A stretch of DNA of 64,000 bases from Atherix ibis (taxonomy: Eukaryota; Arthropoda; Insecta; Diptera; Athericidae), in contig OY282609.1 of assembly GCA_958298945.1 (NCBI GenBank), forward strand, positions 63,832,220-63,896,219, read 5' to 3'. Below are positions 44,591-55,741 of this stretch, piece by piece. Below the pieces are notes generated by a model. The model worked only from the letters and a program-made list of their open reading frames with translations. It had not been told where the DNA came from and searched no databases. The translations under genes and the position numbers were made by a program. Numbering within the stretch: the stretch's first letter is position 1; each line of letters starts with the position of its first letter.

Positions 44591-45555
44591 CCAGTTGAGT
44601 CTCTCCAAGTAGTTTCGGACCATTTTTGACGTGTGCGATGGTTCGTTTTCGTGGAGGAAAATCAGCATGTCATGCTTTGTTGATAATCCGTCCTTTTTTC
44701 AAGCAGAGCAAGGTGCAATTTGATCAGTTGTTGTTGGTAGCGGTGGGCATTGACAGTTTTACCAGGTTCCAACACCTCATACATAGTAGGCGATACCCTG
44801 CTGATCTCACCAAACGCACAGCATTGTCTTCCGTCCGCAGCGATTTGGTCTTGGGGAAGATGTTGATGGTTGTTTTTCTTGCGTTTAGGATTTCTTGAAA
44901 TATATTCACTTTTCATCGCCTGTCACAATCCGATGCCAGCACGAGTTTCTTTTTTATCTGGCAAGCAAGATTTCGCATGTGTTTTGGCGTCACTCCATCT
45001 GCCTATCGTTCAATAAATGCGGCACCCATTTTTCGATCTTTTCAATCTTCCCCATGGCACGCAGACGCATGGAAATGGCTGGTTGAGTAAGACCCAATTG
45101 CTCCGCGAGCATTTTTTGCGATTGGGCATCGTCTTCGTCCAAAAGAGCCTACAATTGATGGTCCTCAACCTTCTTAGGCCGATTTTTACGCTTCTTGTCA
45201 CACAGGTCAAAATTACCGTCTTTGAACCTACGAAACCATTCCCGGCACGTTGTTTCCGATAAAGCACTGTCACCATAGGCCTCAATAAGCATTCGATAAA
45301 ATTCGGCAGCCGATTTCTTCAAATTGAAACAGAAAAGCAGAGCTTCCCGCATATGCTCTTTTTCTGGCACAAAACTAGACATGATTACCAAAGGAAAAAT
45401 GTATGTTGTTGTACGAAATTGCTGACAATGTGCCGTGATTAATGTTGACAGATGTCAAACTTATAAAAAAAAACTATGGCGTGGCCATAGTAACTTAAAA
45501 AGCTCACTTACGCCATCTATGACCAAACAACGGATTTAAGTTTATACACCTGGTA

Positions 45556-46294
45556 TTTTTAACAAAAAATCGACTGTTCTCATAGTCAGATAATTGTTTC
45601 CATTTTGCGAAATTTCTGACAAATTCAGAAATCACTTTGTATTCGATTAACAGAAATTTGACTGATTTGAAAATTGTTTGTCTAAATATTATTTTTCACA
45701 AAAAAATTCTAAAAGTACTTTTCATCGGAACAAATTCTGTAATTATCTACATTAGTGCTTCTTGATTTATGTTTCTATTTTAGGTATGTTTTTACAAATA
45801 CAGAAATTATTTAAATGTTCTATTAAATCAACGAGTTTTCAATTGATTATGTTGAATTTGATTTAGCCTATGAAGATATCCAAATTCGAAGTAGGAGATA
45901 TTATCATCTTTAGTTCATACTGAAAAATATTATTATTCCAAGGTTAATTAATTATATTTTTAAATAGAAAGGCAGTTATTTCTACTTAATCCGAATTTTT
46001 TCAAGTTCCGATAGAAGTCATAATACAAGATATCGCAGTAATATGACCTCTACCGAAATTTGGAAAGATTCTAATTGACTATCCAACCGAAAAATCATCA
46101 ATTAAAATTTCTCATTATCACTTTTTTTTGTGTGTGTAGAATACCTAGAAAAGTATTATTTATATTGTTCTGAATTCAATATTTTTATGTCAGTTAAAGA
46201 AAAATTTATGTGCACGCATATACTTGCGTTATATTTTCTAATATATACATTTAATTTTATGTTGCTATTTTTACAAGCAGTGGTGATAAATTTT
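45556..46294. other. AT-rich spacer, no gene seen
   Basis: Nothing supported apart from AT-rich sequence. Confidence 0.6.
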
Positions 46295-46431
46295 TTTGTA
46301 ATTTTGACAGATATCGGGAAAAATTTGTAATTTTGACAGATATCGGGAAAAATAAACCTGAATATTTTCCGAAAAATTTGTCGGATTTGTAATTTTGACA
46401 GATATCGGGAAAAATATTCAGGTTTATTTTT
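46295..46431 (+). repeat. compound direct and inverted repeat
   Basis: A 29-base unit beginning TTTGTAATTTTGACAGATAT occurs three times (about 46296, 46324 and 46386). Between the second and third lies AAAAATAAACCTGAATATTT (46348), whose inverse follows the third unit (to 46431), forming a stem of about 23 bp with one bulge. No frame. Confidence 0.9.
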
Positions 46432-47259
46432 ATTATATATCTCTTGTATATTATAAAGCAGGAACTATTTTATTCGTAAATGTGTTTTGGAAATAAGCAT
46501 ACATAATTTTTATGTAGAAACCTATTCAGTAGTTGTAAGATCTCAAATTAAACCTCTCAATTGTCTGTTGACAAGATCGAAAACAAATTTTACACTCCAG
46601 AGAGTCTGAACGTCGTTTTATATTTCAATTTATTTACAATACATTTCCAGAGAAGAAAATATTTTATCCAGGATATTACACATTTCACTTAAAATATAAA
46701 TTAGTAAAGTAACACTTTAACTAAAATTTTAATTCTGAGACTTTAATATATGTATATCTGAAATTTTATTCTTTCATTAATCAAGTTCGACTAACTATGG
46801 CAGCACTATACACTGCCATTTTCCATAGTTTCCTGCACAGTGACTTTCTAAATAAATTTTGATTTATTAAATTGCATTAATGTTAAAAATTTCAACTTTC
46901 GCAACCCTTCGTTTATTTTTTAGTGGTTCTGAGAAGAACCAAAAATAAAAATTTCATTCTGGTGATTGCATAACTTCAGTCCGAACGCTCTTCTCAATCA
47001 TTTAAACTGTGACATCATTGTACGTTGGGTTTGAGGTTATATTATGTAAAAATTGCGTCTGCTAACATTACACATATACATTATAAAGGGGTAGCTGCAT
47101 GCTATTGGATAAGTCTAATTCGTGAAATCGAAAATATGATCGATTTCCAATTGAAGCAACAAAATAATAAATACATAGTACATTTTATCAATATCACAAG
47201 CAATTAATTAAAAACTTATTAAACAAATTTAAAATTCGTATTAATTACGAATATCGTTT
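46432..47259. other. AT-rich spacer, no gene seen
   Basis: Nothing supported. A short frame at 47025-47207 is not recognised. Confidence 0.6.
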
Positions 47260-47697
47260 CTATAGTAAACACTTCTTCTTATCACCTTTGGTTCGTCGGC
47301 TTTTACAAAGCATAGCCAATTTAATGGAAATCTTTTTTTGGCGACTTTGCCGATTCTTAATTTTTTTAGATTGTATATGATTTGGCTTCTTGAGAACACC
47401 CTCTTGCTTTATCACTTTCTGCATTGTTTTAGATTCCTGATTGGTTTTTGTAATTTCGATGGATCTACCCTGTCCATTAACAACCTCAACAGGTATTACC
47501 TTGTTTTTATTTGAAGCTGATAGACTTGGTTGTCCACGTCTTTTTTTACCATAATTATCCGGATTCTTGAGCAAACGTTTAATTGCGCTTCGACTTCTCT
47601 TCAACGCTCGCGATATATCCGCAACACTTTTTTTACTCTCTCGCAACTTAAGAATTTCTTGTACTTCCACTTCCGATAGTAGTGGTCCACGACCCAT
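47260..47697 (-). CDS. Tc3-like transposase DNA-binding part, no catalytic domain
   Basis: An uninterrupted 145-codon frame from ATG 47697. Residues 1-55 (MGRGPLLSEVEVQEILKLRE, then SVADISRALKRSRSAIKRLL, then NPDNYG) are the Tc3-type N-terminal helix-turn-helix. RRGQPSLSASNKNK is the GRP-like hinge. ESKTMQKVIKQEGVLKKPNH fits the second helix-turn-helix. Similarity stops at the start of the catalytic domain, and the basic C terminus (CKSRRTKGDKKKCLL) is out of frame relative to a KVIFSDEK-type motif, visible in another frame only as KVI. Full Tc3-like proteins are about 330 residues. It is most likely the 5' part of a truncated element. A TA-flanked GGTTCAGTTCAAATAGG on the minus strand near 47808 could be its TIR. 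A captured DNA-binding protein is possible but unproven. Confidence 0.6.
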   Translation of the reverse strand: MGRGPLLSEVEVQEILKLRESKKSVADISRALKRSRSAIKRLLKNPDNYGKKRRGQPSLSASNKNKVIPVEVVNGQGRSIEITKTNQESKTMQKVIKQEGVLKKPNHIQSKKIKNRQSRQKKISIKLAMLCKSRRTKGDKKKCLL

Positions 47698-50600
47698 TTT
47701 TGTAATTTATTAAATAATTTCAATACGTTCGACTATTTGCACTTTATTTTTGAATAGATACGACTTATTACGAGCCTATTTGCCAAACGCCTATTTGAAC
47801 TGAACCTACATATTTACATAGCCTTGAGAAGCGTCGGTATTTTTTTTTCCTCAAAGGTACTATTGTGATCGCTTTCAATCAAACTAATTTTTGGGACCGG
47901 TTATATGCTAACCTCTTTACTCATTCATATTTCCAATTGCTAAATTTTAAGCTATTTCTATTCATTCTTCTCGCTTTAGCAGGTAGCGGCTGACCACACT
48001 CCAAAATTTCTTATGAACACTGTTTCGTTAGATTTTTTTAAGTAAAAATTCTGTCACAACTTGGTCTGCGTTTACAATATTTAGTAGATTAGAACAGTTC
48101 GGAAGAGAATTTATCAAAATTTTCTATGCGGAAAAATTAAAAAAAAAAAGCAATTTTTAATTTTGATCGAATCGAAAAAGGATTCATTTTGCAAGTTTAA
48201 ATAAAATTAGAATACCTGAAAGATCCTCTCACATTTCGTATAATTCACATTTATCAACTTTAATCAATTACTTTATATTGTATAAAAAAAAATGGAACAA
48301 CTCTTAACAGATTATATGATGCCACATCGCACCAACAGTGCCATATTTTCTATACTTTTACTTGAGTTTTTTTCTGGATTTCTGACATTTTTTTTTTGGA
48401 AATTTTTATATATCCCCAGAAAGTAATTTTCATTTATGAATAAATGGGCTAGCACATTTACAACAGCCTTCATAAAATTATCCACTTTTCATTTTTGTAT
48501 AGTTTTTGTATGATTATATGAATGACACACTAGAGAACATTCGCAATCTGGAATAATAATACTTTTCCGAACTGAACATCCAAAATTTTCACTCTAAAAT
48601 TTTTTATGCAAATTAGTGGATACGGTTGTGGTTTGCCATTATAATATTTAAAATATTTTAACTTTAACAATTTGAAAAAAACGGCTGTCCCTGTTGAAGG
48701 TATTTTAATTTATATTGTTCCTTTTTGACTTATTTCACGCTAGTGATGCTATTTGTTCGAATTTCCTATATTCAAAATAGGAAAATTGCTTGCCATTATT
48801 ATTTATAGTAGTATTAGGGAAATTATGATATATTTTTTATAAAAAATAACTTTTTTCTGTTATTTTTAACGCACAGTATCGTTAAGTACTCGATTATATT
48901 ATTCCTTTGTGGGATTTTATCCTAACCTATTTGGTATATTTTTCTCTAAGGAATCTTTATTTCTTTATATTAAGAGCTATACATTCAGTATAGTTTAAAA
49001 GTTTTTATAGTATCTTAGAAGATACTTCTGAAAATTTAAAAATAATTTTACAATTGCATAAAAATCAGAAATTAATTGAACTCCAGAGCAGAGCCAGGGA
49101 ATTTATAATAGCTTTATGGTATTTCCTACCTGTCGTAAATAAAGACTAATTGAATAAATTTAAAATATGCTAAATATTTTATAATATTTTTACTTTATTC
49201 ATTAAAAAAAAAAACAGATCTTAGTTACTTGTAAATAGACAAATTAATACAATACATTTCAATTGATTATTTTCAGTTTTTCTTATATTGCACATGTTAT
49301 GTAAATACAATAAATATTTTTAATATTTTCAAATATAAATGTCGCATGATTAGAAGATAATATCATAAAATGATTTTTTTTTTCACATCTAAACAAAAAT
49401 GTTGAAATGATGTTGTTGACCGCAGTATACACCTTCTAGTGTTTTTAAAAGAATTTATATTAGAATAAATTGTAGTATAGAAGAAGTAATTTGAATTTAA
49501 AAAAATTATTCCTGTTCTTTATTGACTATCGCAAAAAAAACGTTTCTATTTCGCAAACATACTTTCAAAAAATTAATTATTTATTTATCAATAGAGGAAT
49601 TTATTTGACAATTTAATTCTCACAAAAAGGCTTCTATAATAATAATTTCTAATTTAGATGAATAATATCTTTTAAAAGGAATTAGTAGAGAAAAAATTCC
49701 TATAAAAAAGATATTTTTCCATTTTTGCATGCATTTACGTCAAACACTATTCAAAAATATACCCCATCAGTGAAATGACATTTTTATAAATATATTTTGA
49801 TATCACGGGGAAAATAACATAAGATTTCTTACTTACATTACCGTTAAGGATAATCCCATCAACTTACCTTCATTCGAAATTTTAGCAGGCTTAATGCCAT
49901 ATAAAAATTGCAAGACGAAATAACTACAAAAAAGGCAATAAGATGGAATAAGCTTTTTTTTGGGACATTTTTCCTGAGACACCAATGACAGAACGAAGAG
50001 GGATGAGAACTGACAAAAAACATAAACGGATGCCATTTATAAAGAGGACTTATCAGTTGTGCCAGTGTCATCAACCCATGTGTCTGATGCTTTTCTAACA
50101 AAAGCAAAATATAAACAGATTTCATGTTTAGATAAACCTGATTAAAAGGAAATTACTTTGGTTCTACAATACAAAAATCTGTACAGAAGATGAGATGCTT
50201 ACGCACATTGTTCAGAAAATAGTAGCATAAGAAAATGCTAAAACACTAAGAAAAAATTCAAAGCATACACAAAAAATATGAGCAAAAAATATGTATATGG
50301 AAAAAAATATAGAAATTGGGACAAATAAATAAAAAGGCAAGTTACGAACAGAAAAACGGTGATGACAAAAAAGCCCTAAAAACAGAAAATCCATAGTGTT
50401 CAGTACAGAAAAGCATGACGGAACATAATAGAATGGAACATAAGCTATGGGCATAACACATAACCACAGGTGAATCTCTGTTGTGCTATCTAAAAAGGTG
50501 TGCTATTATCATAAATCCTTGTGCTTTGATGTCATCACTTTTAATGAAGCCAAATTTTCACATAGAAGATATTGAAACGATTTTATTTTCTTGTTAACAT

Positions 50601-50880
50601 TTCTCTTTTATCTCGTCCAAGGCACAGAAGAAATCGTTATTCGATCTGGATTGCATACAATCAGTTTTTAAAATTATTTTGAGATTTTCAGTACCATTCA
50701 ATCTATCAGTTTTTATTTTTCCAAAAAATTTCATAGCATATTCAGTTGATTGGCACAATGTAATATACAAATTAATTTGTATATTATTAATTTACTATCA
50801 TTGTTTTAAGAAAACATTTCAAAGTTGATTTTGTCAGAAAGTTTATATAATTTTTTTTAAAACTATGCATAAAAACGGCT
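47698..50880. other. AT-rich intergenic stretch, no gene seen
   Basis: Except for the possible Tc3-like leader and TIR up to about 47810, I see no supported feature. Overlapping minus frames at 49833-50125 and 50212-50454 are rich in F, L, I and S, which is usual for AT-rich noise. Confidence 0.5.
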
Positions 50881-50896
50881 AAGGATGAAAATAAAT
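50881..50896 (+). repeat. 16-bp target duplication, left copy
   Basis: AAGGATGAAAATAAAT, identical to 53833-53848 on the other side of the Jockey-like LINE. Confidence 0.95.
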
Positions 50897-51235
50897 ACTC
50901 AACACCGACAACAGCAGCAGCAGCAACACCAACAACTACAGCAGCCACAACAACAACATTAACAAGGACAAAATTCTAAGACTACTATCCCGTCAGGAGT
51001 TCCCGAAATTCAACAAGAACTTAACCAACAGCAATATCAGCAGCCAAAATTACAACAACAACAACAGTATAGTACGAATTATATTCCCCCTCCATCATTT
51101 TCGTCCCAAGATATATCCTCAATGTTCTCCCAATTAACCAACACACTAATAGAGCAACCAAATGAAATACTAGCACCTCTTGTAAATGCGTTAATGTCCA
51201 TTGTGTCAACTTTATCGTCCATCGTTCAGAAATAA
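50897..51235 (+). pseudogene. LINE ORF1 3' end, glutamine-rich
   Basis: In the frame ending at TAA 51233-51235 the sequence begins at the truncation with a CAA/CAG-rich stretch (TQHRQQQQQQHQQLQQPQQQ), hits a stop at 50960-50962, then reads QGQNSKTTIPSGVPEIQQEL, more glutamines, IPPPSFSSQDISSMFSQLTN, then NEILAPLVNALMSIVSTLSS. Such Q-rich linkers before a short hydrophobic helix occur in ORF1 products of Jockey-clade LINEs. The stop codon abuts the ORF2 ATG with no gap (TAAATG), which suits reinitiation. No zinc knuckle remains in this truncated part. Confidence 0.75.
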
Positions 51236-53693
51236 ATGTCGTCCTGTACTGCAAATTCCCTTACAATCCTTCTTTGGAATACTAATGGACTGAGTTCCAA
51301 ACGACCAGAACTTGACTTATTACTACATGACAAACGAATTGACGTAGTACTTATTACAGAAACACACTTTACGTCCAGGTCCAACTTCTACATACGCGAC
51401 TACACAACGTTCAGGACTGACCATCCTGACAATACTGCCCACGGTGGCACTGCTATCCTCATAAGAAATTCTTTATCCTTTTCTTTTCATTCCTGTATTG
51501 CAGAAGATTTTCTTCAATCCACCGCAATATCAATTGATTGCTCCCCTGTCCCCTTAACTATTGCCGCAACCTATATCTCTCCTAATAAACCTATAAAATC
51601 CCTTGAATTTAGGACATTTTTCCAAGCTCTTGGGAATTTCTTCATTGCTGGAGGTGACTTTAACGCCAAACACCCACTAGTTAGTCCCATGAATTCCTCC
51701 AACATTAATGTTAATTCACTTCTAGATCTTAACTCCGATCATAGCCCTGTTCTACTAGTCCTCGATTCCCAATCTACTCCAAAAGTCAATGCGCCGAGAC
51801 TTATTAATGGACCAATTGACTGGGAATTATTCAAACAATATATTGACGAGCATTTAGATTTACGACAAAGCTTAAAAATAGAACAGGAACTAGATGACGC
51901 GGTACACAAGTTTACATGTTTATTACAAAACGCTACAGCCTTTTCTCAAAAAAGTAAAAACTCGAAACCTACACAAAACCCGACAAATCAACCATTAACA
52001 ATTAGGCGTCTTATTGCAGAAAAACGAAAAGCAAGAGCTCATTGGCAACATACAAGAATGTCCAGCGACAAAACCAAACTGAACAAACTGCAAAAAGAAC
52101 TACATGACGAAATCACAAAATACAATACAGAACGTTTTAGAAACTACACTTCAACCCTAACGAAAAACATAACTTGGTGGACTGCAACAAGACAAATACT
52201 ATCTTATAGAAAAACAAAGCACCCTTTACGAAAAACGGACAAACATAAAGCAGACGCTTTTGCTGAACACCTTGCTCAAACATTTACTCCACATGAGGAC
52301 ATATTAGACAGGACTCATTGCACTATAATCGAGACGGAACTATCCATTCCTTTACCCATGAGTCTTCCCCTAAGGCAATCACTCCTTCCGAAGTAGCCAA
52401 TTTAATCAAGCTCCTTCCCAAAAATAAAGCTCCTGGCTATGATCTGATTACCTCCAATATAATCCAACAACTGCCTAAAAGAGCAATAGTGTTCCTTGCC
52501 ACAATATATAACTCTATCCTTAGAACAACACATTTCCCAATCCTCTGGAAATTTGCCATAATTAAAATGATCCCTAAGCCCAATAAACCAATAAACCGTA
52601 GGAATACAGGCCAATAAGTCTCCTCCCAGTACTCTCGAAAATCTTTGAAAAAATTCTCCTTCGCCGCTTACATCCTCTACTCGAATCTTCAAATTTAATT
52701 CCTAATCACCAGTTTGGTTTCCGCGCCGAAAACTCCACTACCCAGCAGTGTCATCGAGTTGTCGATTTCATTGCATCCTCTTTAGAAAGAAAAGAGTACT
52801 GTCCCGATGTGTTTCTTGATATAAGTCAAGCTTTTGATAGAGTTTGGCACCCGGGTCTACTCTGGAAACTCAAGAGGTTCCTTCCTTCCACCTATTTCCT
52901 AATCCTAAGATCATTCCTGCCCAACCGACACTTCCAAGTAAATGAATCCAACGAACTCTCCAATATCTCTCCGATATTGGCTGGGGTTCCTCAGGGTAGC
53001 ATACTTGGACCCATCCTCTACAACATTTACACATCCGATATCCTAACCTGCCCTAATACCTTCTTTGTTACATACGCCGATGATACGGCCTGCCTTGCAT
53101 CCAGCGAAAATCCCCAACATGCTTCCGAAACTCTCCAAATCCAAATCCAAACCCTCCGGAACTGGTTTACTAGGTGGAGAATAAAAGTCAATGAACGTAA
53201 ATCTATCCAGGTAACTTTCACTCTCCGTCGTGAGACATGCCCTCCCATATACCTTAATGGCAGTGCCATACCTCAACACAACGAAGCTCGGTACCTAGGA
53301 CTGACCTTAGACAAACACTTGACATGGAACCCACATACAAGACTTAGAAGACAAGAACTTAAAAGCCGATACCTAAAACTACTTCGACTTCTAGACAAAC
53401 GTTCCAAACTTACTATAGACAGCAAAGTACTGTTATACAATACCTTACTGAAACCCATATGGACATACGGACTAGAACTCGATGCCCCCTTTTATGTTTG
53501 CAATACTGTTATTCATCGTGATCTTAAAGTCCCATTTGTTTTTGATGTGACAGTATCTCGCTATAAAAAGTTCCGTTCCCGTGTCCTCAATCATAATAAT
53601 CCTCTTGTTCAAGAACTATCCTCCATATCCTTCCCTAGAAATACCCATCGAAGACTTAAGCGTCACTGGTCGCGTGATTTACTAAAATACTGA
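51236..53693 (+). pseudogene. LINE ORF2: endonuclease and reverse transcriptase, broken
   Basis: Frame 1 (51236-52396) begins with the endonuclease: ILLWNTNGLSSKRPELDLLL, DVVLITETHFT, HGGTAILIRNS, IAATYISPN and GGDFNAKH. It then jumps to LNSDHSPVLLVLD, so the segment with the usual PDLIDF residues (about 50) is deleted. Near 52368 the frame shifts into ITPSEVANLIKLLPKNKAPG. Near 52605 it shifts again into YRPISLLPVLSKIFEKILLR. The reverse transcriptase then reads NHQFGFRAENSTTQQCHRVV, VFLDISQAFDRVW (first D), AGVPQGSILGPILYNIYTSD and YADDTACLAS (catalytic DD). Near the end YGLEL is followed directly by DAPFYV, losing the usual WGTAS... stretch. Stop at 53691-53693. Confidence 0.93.
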
Positions 53694-53832
53694 GGCCTAA
53701 CAGAAACACACGCTAGCAGGAGGAACTTCATTGGACGTTTACTCCCCACAACCTTTCAAGTTAACTAATACTATTGATCGAATTTGCTTATTACTATGTG
53801 TTGTAGTTGTAAATATGTAAAAAAAAAAAAAA

Positions 53833-53848
53833 AAGGATGAAAATAAAT
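53833..53848 (+). repeat. 16-bp target duplication, right copy
   Basis: Matches 50881-50896 exactly and follows the poly-A tail. Confidence 0.95.
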
Positions 53849-55164
53849 TTCCTTTCACATTTCAATTCGTTAATTCAGCTAATAATTTGTAGTGAAGAAT
53901 TTTTTAACAAAAAAATAACTAATATTTTCGATGAAAATAAAACTTTGGAATGCATGAGCCTTGCTAAGCAAAAACGGCTAATTATTGTTTAGTTTCCATA
54001 TAAAAAAAAAACGGACATTTAGTTAACTTATGTTAAAATTAATTTAGAAATTATGTGTAATAATATTTTATTAAAAATTCATTCAAAGACATAATTGTGA
54101 TGATTATTATTGGTAAATTTAATGAATTATGCAAAATTTGGATCGTTAAAATTGTGCATATTAATTCCGTGAAAATTATAAATTTTTTTTATTACTGCAT
54201 ATAATTTTATTTGGAATAAAATTTTAATAACATCTTGAATCGAAAAATTTATTATTCCTCTTAAAATCAATGTAGGAAAAATACTCAATTAAAATAATTC
54301 CAAAGTTTTCAATTTTTATTGGTATACATTAATTTATTTGCATGTTTTTTATTTTTTTTTGTATTAAAAAAATTAATGTCTGTCAATTGCAAAAGTTATA
54401 AACTTTTAGTCTGGTTGAATGCATCCATCCACTAACTAATATCAAATATGTCTCGAACCACTGTTTCCCACAAATTAATATCCTTGATGTTTTTATTTAT
54501 TAAAAATATATCCGTAGTGTAGCCTGTAATAAAAATAAAAGTAATTTCACAGTTCAATGGAATCGTTCATATTTCTGATTAAATCAAGTAATAACAATCG
54601 ATAATATCGATAGTATTATTGTAGATTCTATAGTAGTTCATTATTTTTGTGCATGAGCGTTGCAATTTTATATTGAGTTTATTCACTATATTGATTTGGA
54701 ATTTGCTCGTTCATAATTTTGATTAATTTTTATATATTTCACTTATAGAGAATCTATAAAATGAAGTATGTTCGAATTTTTATGGAATATTTGTAATTTT
54801 ACAATAATATGTGTACTATCAAAAGATGAAATAAATGTCTTTTCCTCTTATTTTCTATTCAAAAGAATATTAAGTGGCTATAACGAGAGCTGAATATGTT
54901 GTATTAAAAAAAAATACTAGAATATCTGCATGACTATTATACAGATTCTCTCTAAGTGATACTATTTCTTTATGGGAAGGAAATAGACGAAGACTTTCGT
55001 GCAAAATACTATCACACTCACACCAAGTGAAACAAAATGAGATAAAGAAAAAGCGAAGGTAAATACTTTTATTTTTCATTTCTATATAGAAGATAAATCA
55101 CATACGCCTTCCCTGAAAAATTTTCAAAAGTATCCTCGCACAATTTATTTTTCTTTATCCTTGA
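53849..55164. other. AT-rich spacer, no gene seen
   Basis: No supported frame, TIR or repeat. Confidence 0.6.
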
Positions 55165-55643
55165 AATTTTAAATCATTAATATAATTCCTAAACCAAATA
55201 AACCAGTATTTTTTTCATTCTTATATTGACCATTTAGTTTCCTATCAATCCTTGTAAATTTTTTTGAAATATTTCTATTTAAACGAAACTATCCATTGTG
55301 AGATATTAAAAAAATTATTCGTGATCACTCATTTGTCTTCCGATCTGAACACTCCACAATCCAGTAATACTATCGTTTTGTAGTATGACAATCCAGTAAT
55401 ACTATCGTTTAATCAAGTATGACATCCTAAGGTCCTCTTCAGACCCAGGAACTTCCTTTCTTTTATGCATGGGCAGTAATAATAGCCTTACCATCTTATG
55501 CAGATGATAAAGCTATACTTATTATGCATACATAATCTCCAATTTTGGTTTCTGAGATTGTGAGTGAAGCTAAATAAAGACAATAGTGCTTTTATTACTG
55601 TCACTATTTGTCATGTATCCCTTTATATATTAATGGCATTATA
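55165..55643 (+). pseudogene. older Jockey-like RT remnant, broken by MarA
   Basis: Across several frames the plus strand gives IIPKPNKPVFF, YRPFSFLSILVNFFEIFLFK, IRDHSFVFRSEHSTIQ (compare IPDHQFGFR.EHSTI), then SYADDKAIL near 55500 (RT active site), then KLNKDNSAFITVTICHVSLY (compare KIN..KS..ITFT.C....P.VYLN). The order of blocks is correct but spacing is reduced by deletions, and a string starting ATCCAGTAATACTATCGTTT is repeated (about 55362 and 55391). The remnant stops where MarA copy 7 begins. Confidence 0.75.
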
Positions 55644-55741
55644 CCATGGGCACGCCATACTTTTTTTTAGGAGTTTGACATCTGTCAATATTAATCAGTG
55701 CCTTGATTCATCTGTAAACATACATTTTTCCTTTGGTAATC

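Larger units (their letters stand above)
43428..45382 (-). pseudogene. MarA transposase, interrupted
   Basis: ATG at 45382 (MSSFVPEKEHMREALLFCF). The N-terminal frame runs 80 codons to VEDHQL and a stop (TAG for the usual Q), with C for W in NFDLCDKK. Later parts read QKMLAEQLG-like bases, IVTGDEKW-like bases at about 44917 (first D), AVRLVRSAGYRLLCMRCWNL (out of frame CVWWDQQG...), the second aspartate at about 44655, then the insert, then SDYHQFSSMGHALAE near 43600 (third D) and a C terminus with stop at 43428-43430. The insert falls in the codons for LNWEVLPH. Confidence 0.88.
43351..45553 (-). mobile_element. MarA copy 6, split by a 0.9-kb insert
   Basis: TIRs CCAGGTGTATAAACTTATAT at 43351 and the inverse ending TTTATACACCTGG at 45553, both beside TA. 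The family sequence runs 43351-43678, is interrupted by unrelated DNA, and resumes at 44591. Without the insert the length is about 1.29 kb, full size. Confidence 0.95.
50897..53832 (+). mobile_element. Jockey-like LINE, 5'-truncated
   Basis: The insertion is bounded by a perfect 16-base duplication and ends in a poly-A run (about 53818-53832), as expected of target-primed reverse transcription. It holds the end of ORF1, then ORF2 with apurinic-type endonuclease and reverse transcriptase. At 2.9 kb it is shorter than complete Jockey-clade elements, since most of ORF1 and the promoter are missing. Although the target duplication is perfect, the coding region carries several frameshifts and in-frame deletions, so the source copy may already have been defective. 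Confidence 0.95.

Noticed and set aside
46295..46431. Direct repeats with spacers that look like a tiny CRISPR array
   Set aside because: Only three units, unequal spacing, one gap of zero, in evident eukaryotic DNA with no cas genes. It is a duplication product.
47260..47697. Call of a domesticated host gene
   Set aside because: Intact frame alone is not enough at this length, and the lost catalytic motif is partly visible in another frame; kept as a finding, not as a conclusion.
49833..50125. Two overlapping minus-strand frames near splice-like signals
   Set aside because: Neither resembles a protein family and no exon chain could be built.
50212..50454. Minus-strand frame rich in phenylalanine, serine and tyrosine
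   Set aside because: Low complexity, no homology recognised, explained by A-rich plus strand.
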